Source: an uncultured Atopobium sp. (GTDB taxonomy: Bacteria; Actinomycetota; Coriobacteriia; Coriobacteriales; Atopobiaceae). From it: a stretch of 11,272 nt of DNA. The notes under the pieces are model-generated. The model saw only the letters and a program-made list of their open reading frames with translations. It made no database searches and was not told the DNA's origin. The stretch is from the NCBI GenBank assembly GCA_946999785.1, contig CAMQEO010000033.1, positions 1-11,272 on the forward strand. Reading direction: 5' to 3'. Shown here piece by piece: positions 5,555 through 11,272 of the stretch. The position numbers and the translations under genes were made by a program. The stretch's first letter is position 1, and each line of letters opens with the position of its first letter.

Positions 5555-7183
5555 TTATCCAAGGCGAGGGAAAAGGGCAGCACCCTTTACAACAGGCTGA
5601 TCGCCTGCAAGACCTCCCCATGCACATATAACATCAAGTGAAAGCCCCTCTATCATCGTGCCGCCTACCAGCTCGGCTTCGGGATCAAGGCCTTCGCGCA
5701 TAAGTACTTCATGCGAAGTTTCGGGCATAAATGGTGCCAAAAGATGCGCTGCAATACGAATTGATTCAAGCAGGTTAAGCAGGATAAAACGCAATTCTTC
5801 TGCGCGCGTGGGATCTTTTGCAACATTCCAAGGTGCCATGTCCTCGATATAGTGATTAGCTGCGTGAACAAGCTCCATAACAACGTCTTTTGCAGCAGCA
5901 AAATTCATAGACTCCATATTTTTTTGGTACGGCTCAAACATGCGTTGGGCAATGTCGCGAAGCGGACTTATCTGTTGCTTCCACACATCATCAACAACAG
6001 GCGTTTTCCCATCAAAATATTTATCGCACATAGTAATGGTACGAGAAACAAGATTACCCCAGCTATTTGCCAAATCGGCATTATAGACTTGCTCCATACG
6101 TTCAAACGAAATTGCCGAATCTTCACCATGAGTTACGTCAGTCATAAAGTAATAGCGGTAGCCTTCAACGCCAAGTTTATCAATAACTTCCGAAGGAGCA
6201 ATGGCATTACCGCGAGATTTAGACATTTTTTCGGCATTTCCCGTTTGAGGATTACGCACGGTTAAAAATCCGTGTGCAAAAACGCTTTGAGGCAAAGCCT
6301 CGCCCAGGGCCATGAGCATTGCAGGCCAAATTACACAGTGAAAACGAATAATATCTTTTCCCACAACGTGACACTGCGCTGGCCAACGAAATGCAAACTC
6401 ATCCTTAGAAGCAGCGTCGTCAAGACCATAGCGAACAGATGTCATATAATTCAAAAGTGCGTCAAACCAAACGTAGGTAACGTGCTTTGTATCAAATGGA
6501 ACAGGAATACCCCAATCAAAGCTCGTTCTGCTTACCGATAAATCTTGCAGACCCGATGCAACAAAGGAGCGAACCTCATTCATACGAAACGCAGGCTGCA
6601 CAAACTCGGGATGTTCGTCGTATAACGCAAGAAGCTTGTCCTGAAATGCAGAAAGTTTAAAGAAATACGATTCTTCTTTCACGCGTTGGAGCGGACGACC
6701 ACAATCAGGGCACAGGTTTTCGCCTTCGCTTTGTTGTGCCTCGGCGGCCTTACTTACTTGAGTTTCGGTAAAATATGTTTCCTCGGGCGTACAATACCAA
6801 CCATCATAGCTACCCTTATACAAATATCCCGTTTCTTTCATACGATTCCACAGCTCCTGAACCGCTTTATATTGGCGCGGTTCGGTGGTGCGAATAAAAT
6901 CATCGTAAGAAATTTCAAGCGTTTTCCACAAGTTGGTAAACAAAGGAGCTTGGCTATCGCACCATGCTTGTGGCGAAAGATTGTGAGCTTTAGCGGCTTC
7001 AGCAACTTTTTGACCGTGCTCATCCATACCGGTTAAAAACTTAACGTTATAGCCCATCATACGACGATAACGTGCCTGCACATCGGCAAGGATGGTGCAA
7101 TATGCCGTCCCTAAGTGAGGAGCTGCATTTACATAGTAAATAGGCGTTGTTATAAAGTAAGAGGGGTATTGTGTCTGTGCCAT
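5555..7183 (-). CDS. metG: Methionyl-tRNA synthetase
   Basis: A 542-residue class I aminoacyl-tRNA synthetase that charges tRNA-Met and initiator tRNA with methionine in the cytosol. The HIGH-type signature is PHLGTAY (HLGT at 23-26) and the KMSKS loop is exact (319-323). FLTGMDEHGQK is at 49-59 and the YVWFDAL substrate block at 237-243. The CP1 insert has Cys131, Cys158 and Cys161, but the position expected for the second Cys of the first pair is Glu134 (CTPE), so zinc binding may be altered. The anticodon-binding helical domain fills residues of about 380-520. There is no C-terminal EMAP/tRNA-binding domain, as in short bacterial forms. The ATG at 7183 follows AAGGAG at 6 bases; an in-frame start at 7249 would lie near the transcript start and is rejected. 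It has its own -10-like TATAAT upstream. Confidence 0.98.
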   Translation of the reverse strand: MAQTQYPSYFITTPIYYVNAAPHLGTAYCTILADVQARYRRMMGYNVKFLTGMDEHGQKVAEAAKAHNLSPQAWCDSQAPLFTNLWKTLEISYDDFIRTTEPRQYKAVQELWNRMKETGYLYKGSYDGWYCTPEETYFTETQVSKAAEAQQSEGENLCPDCGRPLQRVKEESYFFKLSAFQDKLLALYDEHPEFVQPAFRMNEVRSFVASGLQDLSVSRTSFDWGIPVPFDTKHVTYVWFDALLNYMTSVRYGLDDAASKDEFAFRWPAQCHVVGKDIIRFHCVIWPAMLMALGEALPQSVFAHGFLTVRNPQTGNAEKMSKSRGNAIAPSEVIDKLGVEGYRYYFMTDVTHGEDSAISFERMEQVYNADLANSWGNLVSRTITMCDKYFDGKTPVVDDVWKQQISPLRDIAQRMFEPYQKNMESMNFAAAKDVVMELVHAANHYIEDMAPWNVAKDPTRAEELRFILLNLLESIRIAAHLLAPFMPETSHEVLMREGLDPEAELVGGTMIEGLSLDVICAWGGLAGDQPVVKGAALFPRLG

Positions 7184-7223
7184 ACAAACTCCTTGAGATT
7201 TGAAACTGCTGTATGCTTTTATG

Positions 7224-7242
7224 CACAATGTTAACCATTGCG
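7224..7242 (-). other. Hairpin in the metG leader
   Basis: On the minus-strand RNA, CGCAAUG (7236-7242) pairs with CAUUGUG (7224-7230) around a GUUAA loop: seven pairs including one G-U. It lies about 40-60 bases upstream of the metG ATG and just after the predicted transcription start. No T-box or SAM-riboswitch landmarks are visible and the leader is too short for either. It may only stabilise the transcript. Confidence 0.35.
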
Positions 7243-7261
7243 ACAACATAAAAGTATATTT

Positions 7262-7267
7262 ATTATA
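7262..7267 (-). promoter_or_regulatory. -10 element of a probable metG promoter
   Basis: A perfect TATAAT lies on the minus strand 79 bases upstream of the metG start codon, in the 111-base gap after rsmI. No good -35 is found at 16-18 bases (TCGTAA or CTCGTA at best). Transcription would begin near 7255. It would let metG be expressed independently of rsmI. Confidence 0.45.
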
Positions 7268-7294
7268 CGTTTGAGCATGTAAATTACGAGAAAC

Positions 7295-8200
7295 TTACAT
7301 GGATACTGCAATTATTTTATTGTAAACACTCGATTTAGAAATATCAAATTCATGCGCGAGTTGTTTTGCTAACGCCGATGGGCTTATATGATGTTGTAAT
7401 CCTTCGGCGATAGCGTCCTCCAACGTGCGCGCAGTACACGTATCAATGCGTTCCAAATTATCCAAACACTCACGCGCGCGGGCGGGCGTACATTCCACAA
7501 CCAACACACATTCACCACGAAGCGGCTGTGTGCAAGTAGCTGCTTGCACACGCGCTATAAGCTCTTCTATAGTATCGCGTGTACAATCTTCGTGAATTTT
7601 GGTAAGCTCGCGCACAAGCGCACAACGTACGTGAGCAAACTCTCCTGCCAACTCTTGAAGCGTTTGCAACACCCGATGAGGCGATTCGTAGATAACAAGC
7701 GTTGCAGGAATACGTGAAAGTGCATGTAGACGTTTGCGAAGTGCGCTTGTTTTACGAGGTAAAAAGCCTTCAAAATAAAAATTACTCATTGCAAAACCCG
7801 ACGCCGCAAGAGCGCTTAACACCGCAGAAGGGCCAGGAACCACTTCAACGCGATAGTTTGCATCAAGTGCTGCGTCAGCTAAAACTTGGCCCGGATCTGA
7901 AACACCTGGCATCCCTGCATCTGAAACTAAAGCAATGTGTTCACCAGCTGCAAGACGTGTAAGAATAGCAGGGATTTTATCGGGTAAGACATTCTCATCA
8001 GCACGGATAAGCTTCGTGTGAATATCAAAGTGGTTAAGAAGTTTAGATGTAACACGTGTATCTTCGCAAAGCAACACATCAGCATTTTTAAGCACCGATA
8101 CCGCGCGAGGTGACATGTCCAATAAATTGCCAATAGGAGTTCCAACAAGTGATACATATCCAGCTTTTGTGTGTTGAGATAAGGCGGACGGCGCAGACAT
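7295..8200 (-). CDS. rsmI: 16S rRNA (cytidine1402-2'-O)-methyltransferase RsmI
   Basis: A 301-residue member of the tetrapyrrole-methylase fold that 2'-O-methylates C1402 in the 16S rRNA decoding centre using SAM. Family blocks are complete: LVGTPIGNLLD (18-28), LLCEDTR (43-49), LVSDAGMPGVSDPG (91-104), VVPGPSA (120-126), FYFEGFLPR (141-149) and IYESPHR (170-176). The last 45 residues (ALAKQLAHEFDISKSSVYN) look like the C-terminal helix-turn-helix domain of RsmI. I chose the ATG at 8200 because it puts 13 residues before the first block, as in E. coli. An in-frame ATG at 8272 would overlap the end of the upstream GH5-like gene by 10 bases and has an equally weak GAAGA signal, so the longer form of 325 residues cannot be excluded. 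It is followed by metG, a pairing seen in many Gram-positive genomes. Confidence 0.96.
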   Translation of the reverse strand: MSAPSALSQHTKAGYVSLVGTPIGNLLDMSPRAVSVLKNADVLLCEDTRVTSKLLNHFDIHTKLIRADENVLPDKIPAILTRLAAGEHIALVSDAGMPGVSDPGQVLADAALDANYRVEVVPGPSAVLSALAASGFAMSNFYFEGFLPRKTSALRKRLHALSRIPATLVIYESPHRVLQTLQELAGEFAHVRCALVRELTKIHEDCTRDTIEELIARVQAATCTQPLRGECVLVVECTPARARECLDNLERIDTCTARTLEDAIAEGLQHHISPSALAKQLAHEFDISKSSVYNKIIAVSM

Positions 8201-8262
8201 ATGTAATTCTTCAGATAAAGAATTCCTGCGTGAAGCAACCTTTAAAGAATCGTCTTGAGGCG

Positions 8263-9309
8263 TTACGCACATATCATTCTTCTTTCAAACGAAGAAAATG
8301 CATGACGAGCATCCCAGCCCGAAAGTCGACCCTGCGTTTTCCATGTTTGGAAGAACCACGCATCGCAGCTGTGATATAAATCAAGTTGATCGGACATATA
8401 AATGCGTTCATGTGCAATATGCCCTTCTGGTGTCATGGTGCTATCCAATCCAGGAAGTGCCGAGCACCAGGTACCAACCATAATTTTGAAACCGTTATTT
8501 TGCGCCGCGTGTAAATAATTCCTTGAGGCTGCCAGCAATGTTTGTGTTGTAAGCGCGCCTCGCATTTCAAAATACTCATCAAAATGATCAAGATGTATGT
8601 CAAGCATGGTATGCTTGTAATTTTTAGATGCCATAAACGAACGCCACATGTGAGGCTCGTGCGCATCGGACATAATAACTAGCACATCATCGCCAGCAAG
8701 CGAACGAATAATTTCATAACCTTCACGATAATAATTGCGCAACAAATGAGCAGGTATACCGCTTTGACGCGAAAACGCAAAAGCTTTTTGTATACGAGGG
8801 TGCGCCGCAAGTTCAAAACCCGCAAGTGCAGCGCGATACGCATAACGCTTTGCAAGCGCGCTTAAAGTTTTAAGCGCATCGTGTTTATAAGTATTAAACG
8901 AGGACAATTCTGGCACATGTTCAGAAAGATCGCCCTCATTACCAGGGTTTATATCAAGCACCAAAACAATTTTTAAGCCAATCTCGTCTGCCCAGTCAAA
9001 AGCCTGATCTACATAATCGGCGCAGCCTATAAATTGAGAGGTAAAAGGGCCTGCATCGCCAAACACATAAAAAGGAACACACAAACGCACGGCATTAAAG
9101 CCACGGGCAGCAATATTTTTAAAATCAATTTCGCCTATAAATGTTGACCGATGGTATTGAATGAGGTCGGTGTAGGTTTGTTTGCTCATCGATTTAACCA
9201 TAGCGCATTCATCAAGGACTTGCGCTTGTGCAAAATACTCAGGTGTAATCCATGGCTCGAGCTTTAACCAACCTGACAGATTTACCCCATGTAATGCAAT
9301 ATCAGACAT
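8263..9309 (-). CDS. GH5-like (exo-beta-glucanase fold) protein, probable pseudoenzyme
   Basis: A 348-residue protein resembling glycoside hydrolase family 5, closest in style to yeast exo-1,3-beta-glucanases. It opens HGVNLSGWLKLEPWITP (7-23), then has HRSTFIGEIDFKNIAARGFNAVRL (in two parts, 53-76), LVIMSDAHEP (210-219) and FFQTWKT (319-325), all recognisable family blocks. The two catalytic glutamates are missing. The acid/base block, normally ELLNEP, reads ELAAHP with His170; the nucleophile block, normally VGEW, reads VGTW with Thr280. The LHGAPG block is LDINPG. Arg75, His239 and Trp323 are kept. There is no signal peptide or transmembrane segment, so it should be cytosolic. The ATG at 9309 follows AAAGGA at about 6 bases. 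I infer a sugar-binding or structural role rather than hydrolysis. The fold call is by motif memory, not a profile search. Confidence 0.82.
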   Translation of the reverse strand: MSDIALHGVNLSGWLKLEPWITPEYFAQAQVLDECAMVKSMSKQTYTDLIQYHRSTFIGEIDFKNIAARGFNAVRLCVPFYVFGDAGPFTSQFIGCADYVDQAFDWADEIGLKIVLVLDINPGNEGDLSEHVPELSSFNTYKHDALKTLSALAKRYAYRAALAGFELAAHPRIQKAFAFSRQSGIPAHLLRNYYREGYEIIRSLAGDDVLVIMSDAHEPHMWRSFMASKNYKHTMLDIHLDHFDEYFEMRGALTTQTLLAASRNYLHAAQNNGFKIMVGTWCSALPGLDSTMTPEGHIAHERIYMSDQLDLYHSCDAWFFQTWKTQGRLSGWDARHAFSSFERRMICA

Positions 9310-9334
9310 CGGCGTCCTTTTGCGATCGTACAGC

Positions 9335-9433
9335 CTAACGTGTTTGACTGCTTATGGTAAGTGTACCAAAAAATCCCCAAGAGGTTAGACAAACAAGAAA
9401 AATGATAAGTATCTTTTTACCTAATTTATACAT
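9335..9433 (-). CDS. Candidate 32-residue single-pass membrane peptide
   Basis: An ATG-started frame of 32 codons in the queD-GH5 spacer. The product begins MYKLGKK, continues ILIIFLVCLTSWGFFGTL and ends TISSQTR: a positive N-terminus, one hydrophobic segment (about 8-25) and a short polar tail, the layout of bacterial small membrane proteins. The ribosome site is poor (GGTG about 10 bases upstream). An in-frame GTG 13 codons earlier would give 45 residues. It lies 25 bases upstream of the GH5-like gene and 73 bases after queD, in the same direction, so co-transcription is likely. It could also be the 5' remnant of a lost gene. No family is recognised. Confidence 0.33.
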   Translation of the reverse strand: MYKLGKKILIIFLVCLTSWGFFGTLTISSQTR

Positions 9434-9506
9434 TTCGCATGCACACCGATATGTGGAGTACGCTTTATGCACATACGCAGCGTGTATAATTTGGCTCAAT
9501 CATACT

Positions 9507-9929
9507 TTAAGCTTCGTATATTGCACAGTTGTGAGGAGTTTCATCAACCTCAACACGCACAACAGGAAGTCCAAGCGCACAAAATCGTTGATAAAAGTAC
9601 CGTGCAAAATTTTCTGAAGTTGTCCTAAACGGCACAAAGGTAAGCGTAAAAGTTTCCTGTTCAAGCGCACGAACCGTTTCGGGGCGCAAAGAATGCTCTT
9701 CGACAATAAAGGTATGGTCAAATTTTTTAACTTCATCGTGAACAATCTGCTTAAACTCACCAAAATCGATAAGCATATCTTTGTCTTCGCCTTGAGATGA
9801 AAGATTTTCTTTATAAAGATACACAATAACTTGCCAACGGTGCCCATGCAGATTTTCGCATTTTCCCTTATAATTTGTTAAAAAATGAGCAGCATTAAAA
9901 TAACTCTGAGTTTTTAAACTAAATCCCAT
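9507..9929 (-). CDS. queD: 6-carboxy-5,6,7,8-tetrahydropterin synthase (QueD family)
   Basis: A 140-residue member of the 6-pyruvoyl-tetrahydropterin synthase family; QueD converts dihydroneopterin triphosphate to 6-carboxytetrahydropterin on the way to queuosine and other 7-deazapurines. Zinc ligands are His15 (FNAAH) and His28/His30 in the CxxxHGH motif, with catalytic Cys24; Asp71-His72 (FDHTF) and Glu130 (VDETPHNC) complete the active-site pattern. TSENFARY is also typical. The Cys argues against the folate-type PTPS-III variant, where it is replaced by Glu. The length is standard (about 120-140). The ATG at 9929 has GGGGAAG at about 7 bases. It begins 27 bases after the holB stop, so the two are probably co-transcribed. 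queC, queE and queF are not in the window, so its pathway here is an inference. Confidence 0.9.
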   Translation of the reverse strand: MGFSLKTQSYFNAAHFLTNYKGKCENLHGHRWQVIVYLYKENLSSQGEDKDMLIDFGEFKQIVHDEVKKFDHTFIVEEHSLRPETVRALEQETFTLTFVPFRTTSENFARYFYQRFCALGLPVVRVEVDETPHNCAIYEA

Positions 9930-9956
9930 ATAAGCTTCCCCACTATTCTTAACGAG

Positions 9957-11093
9957 CTACCTACCAGCAATGAGTGTACGATGTACGTTCAAAAAGAATG
10001 CTTCAAGTACCAGCTGTGCAGACACATGAGCCGTCAATTGTTGTTTTGCGCGTGCGGCGCATGCAAGCGTAGCCAATAAAACTTCAGTTGAAGAACATGC
10101 TGCGAGGCAATCACAAATATTCATAGCATCCTGATTCATAATTTCTGTATGCGCTCCCTCGCTGAAAAACACCGTATCTCGCAACAAAGAAGCACTTATA
10201 TCTATGATTTCTTCAACAGCTATCTGCTGCGCTCGGCTAAGTTGGCGTTTATGCGCCGCTTGCATCTTTTTACGTGCTCCTGCCGACAAGAAGTCCTGCG
10301 AACGGTCAAAATCGGCTTGTTGTTCGTTAGTTTTTTGATCAAGGGGAATTTGAATGAGCACACACAACTCATCGGCCAACTCAATAAGATCCCAACTGTC
10401 TGCATCAGACATTATGGCAAACATATGCATAATTTTGCTTCGTATATTCATTTTTGAAGACGAACGCAAAAAATCTATGGCAGCCTTTGGACTTTGTTTA
10501 ATATACAAGGCCCATCGTGCTTGTTCAGGTGTTGACGCCGCCGCCTGTTCAACCAATTTTGCCGCTTGAGCTTGATTTATAAACGTAAATGGAATGTGTT
10601 GACAACGAGATGATACTGTCTGCAACACCTGAGCTGAGGATGGACTTACTAAAACAAAGTATACCGAAGCTGGGGGTTCTTCAAGCGTTTTAAGCAAAGC
10701 ATTGGCACAAGACGCACCCAAAGATTGCGCTTCATGAATTACAATAAGCTTACGTTTTGCCTGAATAGGCGCGCGATGTACAACATCAAGAAGATCATGT
10801 ATCTGCTCAACAACATAGCCTTGTGCGCCTTGAGGATAAAACTGATGCACGTCAGGATGGTTTTTATGCATAATACGTCTACAGCACGCGCACTCATCAC
10901 CGCCATGGGGGCAAAAAAGCATTTTTGCTAATTCATCAAGAGCTTCAGAGATTCCTAACCCATAATTACCAATAAAGAGATAGGCATGAGAAAGCTGCCT
11001 TTGAGCATATGCTTGCTTAAAAAAAGAACACACATGTGCTTGAAGTGCTAAAACACTAAGAAGATTCTCAGAGGTTATATCAAAAGCGCTCAC
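9957..11093 (-). CDS. holB: DNA polymerase III clamp-loader subunit delta prime
   Basis: A 378-residue AAA+ protein of the clamp-loader complex, which loads the sliding clamp during replication. Features: HAYLFIG (36-42); a degenerate P-loop GNYGLGIS (42-49) lacking the Lys, so no ATP hydrolysis is expected; a Cys cluster (Cys61, 68, 70, 71) then KNHPD, matching the zinc module; LIVIHEAQSL in place of Walker B (116-125); NALLKTLEEPP (131-141); and the SRC arginine-finger motif (162-164). The C-terminal half is helical and carries little conserved sequence. The start is a GTG at 11093 with a strong GAGGTGA six bases upstream. A non-ATPase, stator-like role is known for E. coli delta prime. In many Gram-positive genomes holB follows tmk, which fits the right edge. 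queD follows 27 bases after its stop. Confidence 0.92.
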   Translation of the reverse strand: MSAFDITSENLLSVLALQAHVCSFFKQAYAQRQLSHAYLFIGNYGLGISEALDELAKMLFCPHGGDECACCRRIMHKNHPDVHQFYPQGAQGYVVEQIHDLLDVVHRAPIQAKRKLIVIHEAQSLGASCANALLKTLEEPPASVYFVLVSPSSAQVLQTVSSRCQHIPFTFINQAQAAKLVEQAAASTPEQARWALYIKQSPKAAIDFLRSSSKMNIRSKIMHMFAIMSDADSWDLIELADELCVLIQIPLDQKTNEQQADFDRSQDFLSAGARKKMQAAHKRQLSRAQQIAVEEIIDISASLLRDTVFFSEGAHTEIMNQDAMNICDCLAACSSTEVLLATLACAARAKQQLTAHVSAQLVLEAFFLNVHRTLIAGR

Positions 11094-11120
11094 GTATGTT
11101 CACCTCATGCTCAAAATTAA

Positions 11121-11139
11121 AACGTATATGCCATACGTT
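11121..11139. repeat. Inverted repeat in the holB leader, operator-like
   Basis: AACGTAT (11121-11127) and ATACGTT (11133-11139) are perfect 7-base arms around ATGCC, 28 bases upstream of the holB start codon. It lies between the -10 candidate and the ribosome site. In RNA it would form a small stem; in DNA it has the symmetry of a dimer binding site. It is the strongest inverted repeat in the window apart from the palindrome at 171-186. Confidence 0.5.
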
Positions 11140-11149
11140 ATATGTTCTT

Positions 11150-11155
11150 ATCATA
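11150..11155 (-). promoter_or_regulatory. -10 candidate upstream of holB
   Basis: TATGAT (5 of 6 consensus) lies on the minus strand 57 bases upstream of the holB start codon. No good -35 stands at 16-18 bases. A second, weaker pair is TTGTGT (11194-11199) and GATATT (11171-11176), 17 bases apart. An imperfect inverted repeat GCGCA/TGCGC (11164-11184) and a GCGCGTA direct repeat (11181 and 11201) lie in the same stretch. Confidence 0.3.
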
Positions 11156-11222
11156 CAAACCATGCGCACAAATATCTTTTGCGCGTACATTTTACACAAA
11201 GCGCGTAGAAAAAGCGGCAAAA

Positions 11223-11272
11223 CTAAAGGGACAGCTGAGGAAAGGTTTTGCGTATATCAGCATAAAGCCTTG
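11223..11272 (-). CDS. Partial 3' end of a minus-strand gene entering from the right edge
   Basis: A frame open from the right edge ends with RLYADIRKTFPQLSL and a TAG at 11223-11225, 129 bases before the holB start. The charge pattern and Pro-Gln-Leu ending look like a real C-terminus. tmk (thymidylate kinase) is the usual gene upstream of holB, so that is a guess, but 15 residues cannot identify it. A second frame is open to about 11192 (ending TRFV) and looks less coding-like. Confidence 0.4.
   Translation of the reverse strand, partial: RLYADIRKTFPQLSL

Noticed and set aside
5852..6265. 137-codon plus-strand frame opposite metG
   Set aside because: It lies wholly inside metG on the other strand; metG has all synthetase motifs, so this is a shadow frame.
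7184..7294. T-box or SAM riboswitch upstream of metG
   Set aside because: The leader is only about 70 bases and has one simple hairpin; no T-box consensus, specifier loop or terminator/antiterminator pair is visible.
9485..9490. Perfect TATAAT on the plus strand beside queD
   Set aside because: No acceptable -35 at 16-18 bases, and it would only produce an antisense transcript of queD. Chance in AT-rich spacer is likely.
9354..9617. 87-codon plus-strand frame opposite the queD end and spacer
   Set aside because: It runs antisense to queD and has a low-complexity basic product without a ribosome site.

Overview
The window looks like a housekeeping segment of a bacterial chromosome of moderate GC (roughly mid-40s percent by eye). 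Eight of nine firmly called genes lie on the minus strand; only a HAD phosphatase reads rightward. The combination holB ... rsmI-metG-rsmA/tatD is the DNA-clamp-loader / 16S rRNA-modification / methionyl-tRNA synthetase neighbourhood shared by Firmicutes and some Actinobacteria. My best guess is a low-GC member of the Coriobacteriia (Atopobium/Fannyhessea-like), but this is inferred from gene order and protein style, not proven. I saw no mobile element, tRNA, rRNA or CRISPR array.

Layout from right to left (direction of transcription of most genes): a probable 3' end of an unidentified gene at the right edge; holB (clamp-loader delta prime); queD (6-carboxytetrahydropterin synthase); a short spacer with a candidate 32-residue membrane peptide; a glycoside hydrolase family 5-like protein that seems to have lost both catalytic glutamates; rsmI (16S rRNA C1402 2'-O-methylation); metG (methionyl-tRNA synthetase) with its own promoter-like -10; a 188-base spacer with repeats, a hairpin and a candidate 39-residue signal-peptide-like ORF beginning one base after the metG stop; rsmA (A1518/A1519 dimethylation), overlapping tatD (metal-dependent DNase-like hydrolase); then a DeoR-family repressor. 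The DeoR gene converges on a Cof-type HAD phosphatase (plus strand), which is divergent from a ComF-like phosphoribosyltransferase gene (minus strand). The left 354 bases hold no convincing gene but contain a leftward promoter candidate, a perfect 16-bp palindrome and a purine-pyrimidine alternating tract.

Functionally, rsmI, metG and rsmA serve translation, holB replication, tatD DNA/RNA 3' end trimming or repair, and comF belongs to the competence-associated phosphoribosyltransferase family. Two neighbours do not fit this housekeeping theme: a solitary queD and the GH5-like probable pseudoenzyme, which stand where Firmicutes carry ricT (yaaT) and related genes. The GH5-like protein is the most interesting item: fold signatures are well kept, the intracellular location is implied by lack of a signal peptide, yet the acid/base Glu is His and the nucleophile Glu is Thr. 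It may be a binding or regulatory protein derived from an exo-beta-glucanase.
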